From: Candidatus Rhodoferax bjergmarkensis
GTDB taxonomy: Bacteria; Pseudomonadota; Gammaproteobacteria; Burkholderiales; Burkholderiaceae_C
Direction: 5' to 3'
Assembly: GCA_016708345.1 (NCBI GenBank)
Contig: JADJFX010000020.1
Coordinates: forward strand, 1 to 64,000
DNA: 64,000 nt
Shown here: positions 15,953-25,726 of the stretch, in pieces
Layout of the letters: the number at the start of each line of letters is the position of its first letter
Numbering within the stretch: position 1 is the first letter of the stretch
Program-made: the position numbers and the translations under genes
The notes under the pieces: model-generated
Seen by the model: the letters and a program-made list of their open reading frames with translations, nothing else
Databases searched by the model: none
What the model was told of the DNA's origin: nothing

Positions 15953-16234
15953 TTAATTTTGTAGCTTACACAATCGCGTTGCACACTCCTGCAGTGCTGC
16001 CGAATTGGATGCCATGGCCAATTGCAAGAGCCGGGCGGCGTACCCAGAATCCGTATGCAGGCGCGTCGAGTCAATCCACCAGCCATGACCGGACATCAAC
16101 CATTTGAAACCAACTTCCGCAACCAGCATGGCATCCACGTCGCCACCGGCGGCGGGGTGGGAGCGCTGAATTTCGATGACCTCATGTTGCATGGAAAAAA
16201 TTCCGAAGTGCGACCGAAGCCGCAAGACCTTCAT
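15953..16234 (-). CDS. Unknown protein
   Basis: A 93-aa frame with VDAMLVAEVGFKWLMSGHGWW and a helical C-terminus (YAARLLQLAMASNSAALQECATRLC). No family recognised. Support comes only from length and from the overlap with the following small exported protein. Confidence 0.35.
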   Translation of the reverse strand: MKVLRLRSHFGIFSMQHEVIEIQRSHPAAGGDVDAMLVAEVGFKWLMSGHGWWIDSTRLHTDSGYAARLLQLAMASNSAALQECATRLCKLQN

Positions 16235-16251
16235 AACGTGCGACGTGGCTG

Positions 16252-16437
16252 ATGCGCCGACCTCAAACGCTTTTGAGTGATATCTTTTACTACACGGTCA
16301 GTCACGGTCAGGCTTTGATGAAGTTGCGTAAAGGAATGACGGCATCGCAGACTGATTTGTCAGTTAGTGTGTGGTCGCAGGAACCGTATGTGGCCAAGGG
16401 TGCTGCGATGATTCCCAATTCTGTGATCCGGGATTGA
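16252..16437 (+). CDS. Possible small protein upstream of the insertion sequence
   Basis: A 61-aa frame (MRRPQTLLSDIFYYTVSHGQ) ends before the left end of the insertion sequence. No family is recognised and coding is uncertain. Confidence 0.25.
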   Translation: MRRPQTLLSDIFYYTVSHGQALMKLRKGMTASQTDLSVSVWSQEPYVAKGAAMIPNSVIRD

Positions 16438-16515
16438 TCAGATAACGTGGGTGCTGAAGAAGCCGTCGGCGCAGCAGATGCGGCTGTATCCATATCCCTG
16501 AAGCCGACCAGTAAG

Positions 16516-16534
16516 TTCAGACATCCTGATCCGC
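16516..16534. repeat. Insertion sequence left inverted repeat
   Basis: 19-bp perfect partner of 18907-18925, 108 bp before the transposase start. Confidence 0.85.
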
Positions 16535-16642
16535 GCTAAGAGAGGGGCGGATAATTTCTGGAAGCACTCAGGCACAGATTTGGAAAATTCGGCGTTGAAT
16601 CTGAGGTACTGTTTGTGATCTGAATTCCCGCAAAGGGCCAGC

Positions 16643-18886
16643 ATGCACAAGCAACTATTAATCCCTGGCTTTCCGGATGGCGCACAAAGAATCGGTGAAG
16701 CTGTCAGCATTGTTGAAACAGACGGTTGGGTGAGCTATTTCGTTGGTGGTGATGACTACTTCAGGCACACCAATGAAGACCTACGTAGCAGGCGATTTAT
16801 TCTGACGAGCCTGATGGAAAACAAGCACCTCAAAGCGGCCGATCTCTCCGGCCCACCTTTGCTAATACCGCATCGCACCCTCATGAACTGGAAGGCACAG
16901 TTTCGCAAAGACGGATCAGCCTCCTTCTTTACCGTGCATGATTCAGCCAAGACGGTGATCATGACCCCCGAGAAAAGCCTGCAATGTGCCACCTTGCTGG
17001 CACAAGGCCTGCGTGTCTCGGTCGTTGCACGCCAGGTAGAAATCGATGAGTCCACACTACGCAAAGCCGTCAAGCGAGGAGTCATTGCCAAACACGCAGT
17101 CGCAAAGACAGACACCATGCAAAACCAACGCGTTGATCCTGCCAGCAGCAAAAGCGAGCGCAGCCGCATCGACGCACAAGCGGCCAGCGGTATCGGCGTG
17201 GCCTGCACCCGTGCAGATGAGCGCATTGATGCCGCATTGGGTCTGGCCACCTGTGCCACTACCCGCTTTGAAAACGTCATCGATGTCCCCATGGCAGGCC
17301 TGCTCACCGGTCTGCCAGCGCTGTGCGCCAACGGCTTGCTCAGCGGCGTTGGCAAACACTTGAGCCTGCCCAAAGGCTACTACAGTGCCTTGCACATCTT
17401 GCTGCTGCTGGGTTTCATGGCACTGGGGCGTATCCGTCGTCCCGAGGGCCTGAGATCGATCCCACCGGGAGAATTCGGCAAAGTCATTGGGCTTGACCGG
17501 GTACCCGAAGTACGCACCGCGCGTCAGAAGATCGGTTTGCTGGCGACCACGGGAAACCCGCAAGCCTGGGGCCAAGAACTCAGCCAAAGCTGGATGCAAG
17601 CGGACCCGCAGGAGGCAGGCTACTTGTACGTGGACGGTCACGTGCGCGTGTATGACGGCAAACTGGCGAATCTGCCCAAGCGCTTTGTCTCACGCGAACG
17701 CCTGTGCCTGCACGGCACCACCGACTACTGGGTCAATGACGCGATAGGGCGGCCCTTCTTTGTCGTCTCCAAAGCTGTCACAGAAGGCATGGGAGATGTC
17801 TTGATCAAAGACATCGTCCCTGAGCTGCTTAAAAGTGTGCCCCAGCAGCCTACGCAAAAAGAGCTCGATGCTGACCCACAACTGCACCGCTTCGTCATGG
17901 TGTTTGACCGTGAGTGCTCCAACTACAAACTGCTGAGCGAACTTTGGCAACAACGCATAGGTGCCATCACCTACCGCAAAAACGTCAAGGACAAATGGCC
18001 CATAGAGGAATTCAAGCAAGAGACGGTGCCGGTCATTGGTGGCGAGAGCACCACCATGATGTTGGCCCTACGCCAAAGCTCGCTCAGCGCACAGGGCCAC
18101 AGCATTGCCGTCACAGAGGTGCGCCGCTTGACCGAGACCGGGCATCAGACGGCCATCATCACCACGGCCAGGAAACTGGGCACCACCACCATAGCGAGCC
18201 GCATGTTTGCCCGTTGGTGCCAGAAAACTTTTGCCTACATGATGCAACACTATGATATTGATGGACTTATTGAGTATGGGGTGCAGGAGCTTCCCGGCAC
18301 TACTTTGGTCGTAAACCCCGAACATCGGGAGCTTGAGAAGACCATCAAGCGCTTCAAATTGACCTTAAAGCAGCACCAGGCACGCTTGGCCACCTACACG
18401 CAGGCAGTAGAGCCACAGCAGCAGATGCAAACGCCTCTACAGGTGCAAAAACGAGCCGAGTGTCTGGAGTCGATACAGGCCGTGCAAGGCGAGATTGAGG
18501 CGCTGTGCCTCACACGAAAGACCATCAAGAAAAAGGTGCGCATCGACAGCTTGCCAAAGGAGCAGCAGCCCACGCAGTTGCTGCCTTTGACCAAGCTGTT
18601 TGCCGATACGGTAAAGATGATTGCCTACCGGGCAGAGACGGCGATGGTGGCTTTGCTCAAGCGACACTTGAACAAGGAGGAGGAGGCTCGAGCACTGGTG
18701 CGCGAGTTGTTCATCTCGGCTGGCGATATTGAACCCGACGAGGAGTCAAAAACCTTGACCGTGCGCATTCACAGAATGGTTACCCCAGCGCATGACAAAG
18801 CGATCGCAGCCCTGCTTGAAGATTTGAACGGACTGGGGTTTTGCCACCCAGAAACCGGTCAAAAAATGCGCTATTCACTAGTGTGA
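16643..18886 (+). CDS. Large DDE-type transposase (family unassigned)
   Basis: The 747-aa protein has a helix-turn-helix-like segment near residues 115-145 (LLAQGLRVSVVARQVEIDES), then a catalytic region with YLYVDGHVRVYDGK (first aspartate, about residue 330) and FVMVFDRECSNYKL (second, about residue 420), and a coiled-coil-rich C-terminus (LEKTIKRFKLTLKQHQ; QKRAECLESIQAVQGEIE). The spacing suggests a DDE transposase. I cannot place it in a named IS family with confidence. The frame is intact and flanked by perfect inverted repeats, so the element may be active, unlike most others in the window. Confidence 0.75.
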   Translation: MHKQLLIPGFPDGAQRIGEAVSIVETDGWVSYFVGGDDYFRHTNEDLRSRRFILTSLMENKHLKAADLSGPPLLIPHRTLMNWKAQFRKDGSASFFTVHDSAKTVIMTPEKSLQCATLLAQGLRVSVVARQVEIDESTLRKAVKRGVIAKHAVAKTDTMQNQRVDPASSKSERSRIDAQAASGIGVACTRADERIDAALGLATCATTRFENVIDVPMAGLLTGLPALCANGLLSGVGKHLSLPKGYYSALHILLLLGFMALGRIRRPEGLRSIPPGEFGKVIGLDRVPEVRTARQKIGLLATTGNPQAWGQELSQSWMQADPQEAGYLYVDGHVRVYDGKLANLPKRFVSRERLCLHGTTDYWVNDAIGRPFFVVSKAVTEGMGDVLIKDIVPELLKSVPQQPTQKELDADPQLHRFVMVFDRECSNYKLLSELWQQRIGAITYRKNVKDKWPIEEFKQETVPVIGGESTTMMLALRQSSLSAQGHSIAVTEVRRLTETGHQTAIITTARKLGTTTIASRMFARWCQKTFAYMMQHYDIDGLIEYGVQELPGTTLVVNPEHRELEKTIKRFKLTLKQHQARLATYTQAVEPQQQMQTPLQVQKRAECLESIQAVQGEIEALCLTRKTIKKKVRIDSLPKEQQPTQLLPLTKLFADTVKMIAYRAETAMVALLKRHLNKEEEARALVRELFISAGDIEPDEESKTLTVRIHRMVTPAHDKAIAALLEDLNGLGFCHPETGQKMRYSLV

Positions 18887-18906
18887 TGTGCCATCGAGAT
18901 TTCCGT

Positions 18907-18925
18907 GCGGATCAGGATGTCTGAA
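18907..18925. repeat. Insertion sequence right inverted repeat
   Basis: GCGGATCAGGATGTCTGAA, 20 bp after the transposase stop; perfect inverse of the left end. Confidence 0.85.
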
Positions 18926-19033
18926 GTTGGCACACAGCGCGCCGATGCGGCCAAGAGTTCAGGCTCTGCAGCCGTGAGTGCAGCAGAAAAAGTTATCGGT
19001 ATTGATATCAACAAAGACGGCAAGATCGGTTGA
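18926..19033 (+). pseudogene. C-terminal end of a gene cut by the insertion sequence
   Basis: The frame directly after the right inverted repeat reads ADAAKSSGSAAVSAAEKVIG and then IDINKDGKIG before TGA at 19031. DINKDGKIG is an EF-hand-like loop seen at the end of some small membrane proteins. The 5' part was not found left of the element. Confidence 0.5.
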
Positions 19034-19170
19034 TCCCAGAGAAGGTTGGGCACTAATTTCCGTAATCTTCGGATTGAACTGAGATTTTTGGGTTCAATCA
19101 CCGTAGCGTCGGCGCCAACTTTTCACCTGCGATTCTTAGCACAAGCCTGAAACTCGGCGCGACTCGCCTG

Positions 19171-20373
19171 TCAGACAGGCGCTCGGGCGCTCTGCGCAAC
19201 CGGCGCGCGCAAGCGCAGGGCCAGCCACACCAGCAGCAAGCCGGCGACCAGCCAGGCAAGGCTGGGCAGCCAGACCAGCAGCGCGCTGACCACAGGATCC
19301 TTGTTCACCTGCACGGCCACCAGTCCCATACGGGTGAAGGTGGCGATCGCCAACAGGGCGAACAGGCCGCCGGTAGCCGCGCCTTCGCGCCCGACATGAC
19401 CGATGGCGATGGCCGCCGTCATCGCACTCATCAGTACCGCAGCCCAAGCGCCGCCGGCGAGAAACTGCAGCGTCAGCAGCAATTCCAGCGAGGGTGCGAC
19501 GGCGGCCAGCGCCGAGGCGAGCGCACCGACCACTGCGCCGCTGGCCATGACGACGGTGCCGCCGAAGCGTTCGTTGGAACGACAGGCCGGAAAGATCAAC
19601 AGGTTGAAGCCGACCCAGAACACCGGCATCAAATAATCCAGCTCTGCGGGTTTGGCGAAGCGCAGGTAGAGTGGTGCCGAATTCAGCGCGAAATGCGCTT
19701 GGAAGCCGAGACCGAGCAGGGCCACGGCACAGAAAAACAGGACGACGCTGGCGCCGACCGGCTTTTTCACCACGGCTTCAGGTGCTGGCGCAGCGGCCAC
19801 CGCGCTGGCCAGATGCTCCTGCGCCCAGTGCATGGCACTGACGGCGACGATCAGGGCGATCGAGGACAGCGCAAAGGGCAGGTGCGGATCGACGCCGCGC
19901 AGGCTCACCGTCAGGTAGGGCGCAGCGGCGCTGGCGATGCCCATACCGAGCAGGGTCAGCGTCGACAGCCAAGGCAGCTTGGACGCCGGAACATATTTGC
20001 CCAGCAGCGCCATGGGTGGCGCGCGCAGGGCCGAGGAGGTCACGGCCCAGATGGTGATCAGCGCCAGGAACAACAGCGGCGAGCCCGACGGCGCGGCCAG
20101 CGGCAACAGCAGGAAGGCCGCGCAGGACACCGCCGTGACGATTACCAGCAGCCGACCGAGACGACCCAGAACGCGCTGCACGCGGTCGGCGGCAACGCCC
20201 AGCGAGAAATCCATCAAGGTGAAGATGACTTGGTCGGCCATCAGGATGTAAATCACCCACTTCTTCTCGATGCCGGCCTGCGCGGCGAGCTGCGGCAGGA
20301 AGATGACATACACCGTCCAGCAGGTGACGAAGAGGAACTGCACCGCGGCGAAATAAATGCCGACGCGCGTCAT
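19171..20373 (-). CDS. Major facilitator superfamily transporter
   Basis: The 400-aa protein has about twelve hydrophobic segments in two groups of six, with a charged middle loop (ASAVAAAPAPEAVVKKPVG) near residues 190-205. A GxxxDRxxRR-like loop appears as GVAADRVQRVLGRLGR near residues 60-75. The substrate is unknown. GC content and alanine use are higher than in neighbouring genes, which suggests a separate origin. The start MTRVGIYFAAVQF at 20373 gives a first membrane helix directly. No operon partner is visible. Confidence 0.8.
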   Translation of the reverse strand: MTRVGIYFAAVQFLFVTCWTVYVIFLPQLAAQAGIEKKWVIYILMADQVIFTLMDFSLGVAADRVQRVLGRLGRLLVIVTAVSCAAFLLLPLAAPSGSPLLFLALITIWAVTSSALRAPPMALLGKYVPASKLPWLSTLTLLGMGIASAAAPYLTVSLRGVDPHLPFALSSIALIVAVSAMHWAQEHLASAVAAAPAPEAVVKKPVGASVVLFFCAVALLGLGFQAHFALNSAPLYLRFAKPAELDYLMPVFWVGFNLLIFPACRSNERFGGTVVMASGAVVGALASALAAVAPSLELLLTLQFLAGGAWAAVLMSAMTAAIAIGHVGREGAATGGLFALLAIATFTRMGLVAVQVNKDPVVSALLVWLPSLAWLVAGLLLVWLALRLRAPVAQSARAPV

Positions 20374-20716
20374 GGTCGTTTCAGGCGGCTAGTATTTTTT
20401 GTACAGGCGGCCGCCGCGCGCAATCGACGATTCGGTTTCGGCAGCAGTGGCCGAAGCCCCATCAATGAGGCGAGGGTAGCACCGGCAATGAGGGAGAAAA
20501 CGCGTTGAACTGATCGCATGGTATCTCTTGGGAAGATGAGTTGATGTAGCGAACTGACGCTTTTTACCCTAGGGCGTGGTTCAAACACATGTAACACTTT
20601 AGCCGAATTAGAACGTAAACAGTTCGCCCGGCCAAAGGGACAGATCTGTCAATTCCGTGATACTTGGCGAGCCGAAGGTGAGCTTAAACGGGGACCTGAT
20701 GTTGGCGAGAGAAACG
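20374..20716. other. Intergenic stretch without a supportable gene
   Basis: The sequence is non-coding as far as I can see. It should contain the promoter of the transporter gene on the minus strand. Confidence 0.5.
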
Positions 20717-20860
20717 TCAGTTCGAAGCGTCCAATCGATCCGAAGGCACCACCCGCCTCTTCATCGTTTGCACCGCCCGAATCTTCCTTGCCAGCTCCTG
20801 CGTCGAGTAGATTGACGTGGTGGCGATGCTGGCGTGACCGGCGAGTAAACTTTGCAACAA
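20717..20860 (-). pseudogene. Tyrosine recombinase C-terminal remnant
   Basis: The minus strand reads AGHASIATTSIYSTQELARK followed by IRAVQTMKRRVV, the end of a phage-type integrase with the catalytic tyrosine in SIYST. It is closely similar to the end of the integrase pseudogene at 60412. Nothing of the upstream domains remains. Confidence 0.75.
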
Positions 20861-20916
20861 CACTGGCATGAATCAAGAAGCGAGACAAACACATGCGGTT
20901 GAGTCGATCTGACACG

Positions 20917-21546
20917 ATGCAACGCAGGCAATTCCTTGCGGGTTCGCTAGGCGCCATTCTTTTGTCGGGCTGCCGCAAAACGCCCAAGCTTGCGGGAATT
21001 CGGTCAGGGCAAACCGTTTTGGCCTTCGGCGACAGCGTCACGTTTGGCACCGGAGCCGCCAGTGGCGAGGGTTGGCCGACCCTGCTGGCACAAAAAACCG
21101 GCTGGAATGTCGTGAATGCCGGGATTTCTGGAGACACGGCGAAAAACGGTAAAAACCGAGTATCCGCGCTATTGGATGCGCATCGACCTGCGTTGGTGAT
21201 TATTGAGATTGGTGGCAATGACTTTCTGCGTCGTCAACCATCCTCCGTGGTGAAGGAAGACATTCGCCAGATCATTCAAGCCGTCCGGCGTGCCGGTGCC
21301 GTGGTAGCGCTGGTGGCCGTCCCGGAACTGTCCTTGCTGGGAATCGTCGCCGGAAAACCAAGCGACTCCCCCATTTTTGAGGAACTGGCGGACGAAGAGA
21401 GAGTGCCTTTGATTGCGCGGGTGTTCTCTGAAACCCTTGGCCGCCCTGAGCTTTGCGCAGACAGAATCCATCCCAATGCTCGGGGTTACCAGCATATGGC
21501 CAACGGGTTCCATGCGCGGCTCAAAGAGATCGGCTTGGCGGTTTGA
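20917..21546 (+). CDS. SGNH/GDSL lipase-esterase, lipoprotein-like
   Basis: The protein starts MQRRQFLAGSLGAILLSGCR, a signal with a lipobox (LLSGC) and a near twin-arginine N-region. The SGNH blocks follow: AFGDSVTFGTG (block I serine, about residue 40), NAGISGDTA (block II), EIGGNDFLRR (block III) and DRIHPNARGY (block V, Asp-His). It resembles TesA-type arylesterase/thioesterase. The start at 20917 is preferred over 20893 because it opens the signal. It probably acts in the periplasm or at a membrane. Confidence 0.8.
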   Translation: MQRRQFLAGSLGAILLSGCRKTPKLAGIRSGQTVLAFGDSVTFGTGAASGEGWPTLLAQKTGWNVVNAGISGDTAKNGKNRVSALLDAHRPALVIIEIGGNDFLRRQPSSVVKEDIRQIIQAVRRAGAVVALVAVPELSLLGIVAGKPSDSPIFEELADEERVPLIARVFSETLGRPELCADRIHPNARGYQHMANGFHARLKEIGLAV

Positions 21547-21711
21547 GACGGTAGAGCTGCAACAAGATGCAGTTGAAGGTCATGTTCAGAATCAGTTTGA
21601 GGGGTAGTGCGAACACGCAGTAGCATGGGGAGCCGACCCCAGACTTTCGAACGCTCTCGTCATTTGCAGCGGGATCCGTGCAACAACGCCTAGTGGCGTC
21701 CATCCCATTGA

Positions 21712-23505
21712 TTAGGCCTGAGCGCGCACACTGGTAAGAACCTGGGTTACAGCCCTCTCAATGGCGTGGAGGTCGCCCGCTTCCACTTCCTGGACGCCGG
21801 GAAGTTGCGTCAAGCCGCAGGCTGACGACGCAACTACCGGAACCCCGGCGGTGATCGCTTGCAGGGCTGCGCGTGGTTGATGCTCTATGTACGCCGGCAG
21901 AACGACAACATCTGCCTCGCTGAGCCAGTCGCTGGAGTAAGGGACTACCGACCAGTTTACGCCAGCCCAGGCTTCGGCGTCGCTGGGTGGTGCTCCAAGG
22001 ATTAGCACGCGCATGGCAAGCCGTCTGGCAACTTCGGCTACTTCTAGCGCGCCTTTTCGCGGCAAAGCACTTGCGGGAAAGACCATCGTTGGTGATTGAC
22101 TGTTTCGGCGACTATGTCCTCTTGACAGCGCCGGGCGGCACCAAGGTAAACATTCAACCTTGAGGCCTGCTCGTTCAAGCACTCTCTGTATCTCCGAATG
22201 CGAGGAAAGTACTGTCCTTGCGGCCGCAAGCGCGGCCCATTCGTCTTTCTGCCAGTCGGCATCCACTCGGAAGTCGCGCAGACTTGCCGTTCCTGGGTTG
22301 ACTCTGGCTGCTGCGTCAAGGCGAGCCTGGACTTCGGAGGCTGGAAGTTCGGAGACGAACACGTCGTAGCTACGGCCGCCGAGCGCGCCGGCTCTCCAAA
22401 GGGGAACAAGCAATTCTTGAGAGAGAACAAGGTTAATGTGTTCCGGGCGTAAGCGATCCGCGTAGTGCTTGGCGAGGTCTGCGGCTGCGCGCAGGCGGCC
22501 AGCTTGGCGTACACCTCCCTCGCCACGGGTGAGTCGCTGCCGCAGGACGCGCTTCTAGGCTGGCAACAGCGCAACACTGACTTGCGCACGCTCGGGCGCT
22601 GACCATCCTAGGTGGCGACGTCTGTGTCGTACCCAGGGCAGAAACCAATCGTCGCTGCCCGCCCGCTCCTGCAGCCATACGGCCAACTCCGGCGATCGTT
22701 CATTCAGCAGGAAGGCGGTCCGTGCAGCGGGCTGTGCGGCGTAACGCCGATTGCGGAAGCAGGCCGTCTGATCACAAGTCAGGCAGCCACGTGCTGTTGG
22801 CTTCGTTTCCTCTTTGGCACCTTGGGTTATCTGGTGTCTGCGCAGCATGCTGGGCGCAGTTGCGGATCGGACTCTTATGACAAGTTCGTCCTGCGTCAGT
22901 TGAACTTCCACGGTGAAGTCGAAGTCGGCCTGCAGCCGAAGATCGATGTAGTTCCACGCGACGGTTGCGTCTACGGAGTCACTTTTTCGTTGCTGCTCGA
23001 TCAATGCGCTATGACGGTGGTGTTCTACAAAGCGAATGCCTGCAATTGCTGCGACTTCTGCCAACGCATTCGATAACTGGCAAAGACCTCCGCCGACGAT
23101 CGGGACGACGCAGCCGTTGACGATTTCTCTACCCACGGCGTAGCCTTTTGACTTCACCGGCTTCCCCAGTTGAGACCAGAAACTCAGGACTTGGCCATTC
23201 AGCACTTCGATCCCGTCGAAGTGGCGTACAGCTACACGAAGATTCTGAACCTTGCCACAACGAAGAACGAATTCGTCTTCCCTGCCGTCCAGCCACAGCG
23301 CTGACCGATACTCAGCAACTATGGGCGCTTCAGCGGCTCGACCAGAAGGGCTTATTCGGGTAGGACCGTGAAACCAGTTTTTAGCCGAGCGCAGAACGAC
23401 ATGCGCCAGCACCTTGCAGGCGCGCCAAGCCGAGGCCAATCGAGTCGGCTCAACCCAAACCGCCGAGGTGGCAGCATGGCGTGGAGAATGGACGGGGGTC
23501 GACAC
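21712..23505 (-). pseudogene. VanW-glycosyltransferase fusion interrupted by TAG
   Basis: The N-terminal part is a VanW-family domain (NGQVLSFWSQLGKPVKSKGY, VPIVGGGLCQLSNALAEVA, then a CLTCDQTACF cysteine motif). At 22555-22557 a TAG occurs, after which the same frame continues without break through LRQRLTRGEGG to a group 4-type glycosyltransferase domain (VPLWRAGALGGRSYDVFVSE, DVVVLPAYIEHQPRAALQAI). The frame is otherwise clean for almost 600 codons, so the nonsense change looks recent. The upstream part could be made alone; the second part would need re-initiation. Function would be in cell-envelope or polysaccharide synthesis. Confidence 0.75.
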
Positions 23506-23893
23506 GTTCGCGAGAATGAAAGGCAGCAGGAGATGAAAGTATTCAGATACTGAGGCCTCTTAACGAATAAAAGGGACTTCCTCGTCCTGAACTGTAGAAC
23601 TGCTGTGCTGCGGACATGGTTAATCCTGTCTCAAATTGTCACTCAACTGGTTGCGGATTTTGATCAAGTCTATCTGTTCGACATATGGCGAAAGCGAACA
23701 GCGGTGCATGACATTGGCTGACGATGCTTGGTTTTGGTCCGCTGCAGCCGCAGCGAAGCTGACCCGGCGCAGGTCAACAGGCCTGCCGCCACTCCATCGT
23801 ACCGAACGATTAATTCCGAAATCCTGTGGGAGGTATGGCCACGTCTGTGTTACCCGAAAGCGGCCATTTTTGAACCACGCCACCGTCGGCCAC
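23506..23893. other. Stretch between VanW gene and kinase gene
   Basis: Several short frames occur on the minus strand (for example one with WSGGRPVDLRRVSFAAAAAD) but none has a family or ribosome site I can support. Nothing else seen. Confidence 0.4.
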
Positions 23894-25726
23894 TCAAGCC
23901 TGCATCGAAATCCGCACCACATCCGGCCCATGGAAGTAGTGCAAGCCCGAAGGCAAGGCAAACATCCGGTGGTCTGGCGTCAGCGCGGTGTTTTGCACCA
24001 CTCTGCCCGCTTTCCCCGGCCTGTCGCTGAACACGAGCAGTTCGCCACTGGGGTGCACTTCCACGCCCACGCCCTGCTCGTTGACGGCCACATTAAGCAC
24101 AAGCTCGTCAGTGCGCTCGGCGGCGGTGATTTCAAAACCTTGCTGGGCACCGCTGCGGCTCAGGCTCAGGCGATAGGTTTGGCCGTCTGCGCGGGAGTAG
24201 GCCAGCGCCAGAACCTGCTCGGGTGAGACCATGAAGGCGTCCAGCAGTCGGTACGCAGCCAGCGCACTGGCCTTGGTGACATGGACGCTGTCGCCAGCGG
24301 GCAGCACCAGATACGGAGTACCCAGCGCATCGAATACGGCTATGTTGGCAAACAGGGTGGACGCTTGGGCCAGAAAGGGCCAGCTGGCGCGCACCGACAG
24401 CAAGGTTTGCGCGCCGAGCTGGTCCACGGCAATTTCGCTCAAGCCTTGGTCGCTGCTGGCGTTGACCGCAAAAAGTCGGTTGCCAAAGGCCAGCAGGTGC
24501 TGGGCCAGGCAGGGCAGGCTCCGGGCCTGCTGGGGCAACAGCGCTGCTGGGTCGCGCTCGGCGGGAACCCAGCGGCCGGTGATGCCGCTGGCGGGGCCGG
24601 CGGTATTCAGGGCTGCGTAGAACAACCCACCAAAGCAGCGCACCAGCGCGGCCTGCCCATGGCGCATGGCTTCCAGTTCGCTTGGAGCGAGGCTGGGCAG
24701 GTTTTGCTTGCGTTGCAAGTCAATGGCGCGCAGGCTGGCTTGACCGCTATGACTTTCTCGCCACAGCGCCACGCCACAGCCCAGCACCTGGACCACTTCG
24801 CCATCCAGATGCACCAACAGGTCGTGAACGAGCGTCTGGCTGGTGAACGGGGTGGCTGGCGTGCGCGCAAGTCTCGGTTGGCTCACGGCCACCGCGCGCG
24901 CTGCGAATACACCGGGTGGTGCGCTGCGCAGGCCGTGCTGGAAAACGTTGTGGTACCAGTCCAAAAGTGCGCCGGGCACCTGGCCATAGTCGCGCACGCC
25001 GGCGTTGACCGACACACGAGGGTCGAACACCGATGCATTGGCCAGCATGCGTGCTTGCAGATCACCGCGCTTGAAGTCGGGGTGCACACCTTTGTAAGGA
25101 TGGATGCCCACCAGCACCTGAAAGCTCACCACCGCCCAAGAGAACCAATCGGTCAGTGGCGTGAATCCCGTGCTGTGCACATCGCGGATGGAGGGCATGA
25201 TGGCGCTGGGCTGGTAGGGGCCAATCTGCCAACTGTCCACATCCAGCAGGCGCGGGGTGGTGCCGTCGGCTAGGTAATTCATTTCATTGGCATCCACCAG
25301 CACAGCGCCGATCTGGTGCGCGGCGATCACGGCTAGGCGCATGTTCTCCACCAGCGCCAGTGATTCTTTCAATCCAAAGTTGTTCGGGTCGCGCCACGCG
25401 TTGGTAAAGGTTTTGACCAAGGGCACGCCGCTGGCCTGGGGCATGTAAAAGCCCACCACCTCGTGCTGGGCGTCGTGCAGCACGTCGATGGGAGCGACGA
25501 TGTGCGGGTGGCGCAGGGTTTTGAGCAGGCTGAGTTTGGCTTCAATGCCCCGGGCGCGCGCTGCTGCAGGGTCGAGGTAGAGCTTGTAGACGTAGCCGCC
25601 CTTGGCGTAGAGCGAGCCTTCGCCGCCGGTGGCTAGGTAGTCGGTTTGTGCCAGGGTCACTTCGCCCTTGCCGGGCAGGATCACACGCTGAACCTGCTGT
25701 CCGCGAAGACTGAAACTGAAGTTCAT
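23894..25726 (-). CDS. Protein kinase of a TerY-P-type triad
   Basis: The 610-aa protein has an N-terminal kinase-like domain: glycine loop ATGGEGSLYAKGG (residues 34-46), lysine in YVYKLYLD, a catalytic loop variant VLVDANEMNYLADG and DVDSWQIG in place of DFG. The large C-terminal half has repeated beta-rich segments and no family I know. Protein kinases of this kind accompany a vWA protein and a PP2C phosphatase in the TerY-P triad described for Ter-type stress systems. Its ATG overlaps the phosphatase stop (ATGA), so production is coupled. Confidence 0.8.
   Translation of the reverse strand: MNFSFSLRGQQVQRVILPGKGEVTLAQTDYLATGGEGSLYAKGGYVYKLYLDPAAARARGIEAKLSLLKTLRHPHIVAPIDVLHDAQHEVVGFYMPQASGVPLVKTFTNAWRDPNNFGLKESLALVENMRLAVIAAHQIGAVLVDANEMNYLADGTTPRLLDVDSWQIGPYQPSAIMPSIRDVHSTGFTPLTDWFSWAVVSFQVLVGIHPYKGVHPDFKRGDLQARMLANASVFDPRVSVNAGVRDYGQVPGALLDWYHNVFQHGLRSAPPGVFAARAVAVSQPRLARTPATPFTSQTLVHDLLVHLDGEVVQVLGCGVALWRESHSGQASLRAIDLQRKQNLPSLAPSELEAMRHGQAALVRCFGGLFYAALNTAGPASGITGRWVPAERDPAALLPQQARSLPCLAQHLLAFGNRLFAVNASSDQGLSEIAVDQLGAQTLLSVRASWPFLAQASTLFANIAVFDALGTPYLVLPAGDSVHVTKASALAAYRLLDAFMVSPEQVLALAYSRADGQTYRLSLSRSGAQQGFEITAAERTDELVLNVAVNEQGVGVEVHPSGELLVFSDRPGKAGRVVQNTALTPDHRMFALPSGLHYFHGPDVVRISMQA

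Larger units (their letters stand above)
16516..18925 (+). mobile_element. Insertion sequence with 19-bp terminal inverted repeats
   Basis: TTCAGACATCCTGATCCGC at 16516-16534 is repeated in inverse at 18907-18925. Between them lies a single large transposase gene. The right flank continues a reading frame ending in a calcium-loop motif, so the element interrupts another gene. I could not define a target duplication by eye. Confidence 0.8.

Noticed and set aside
19396..20508. 370-codon plus-strand frame opposite the MFS transporter
   Set aside because: It is Arg/Gly/Gln-rich in the way of an antisense frame in GC-rich DNA; the minus-strand transporter has clear membrane helices.
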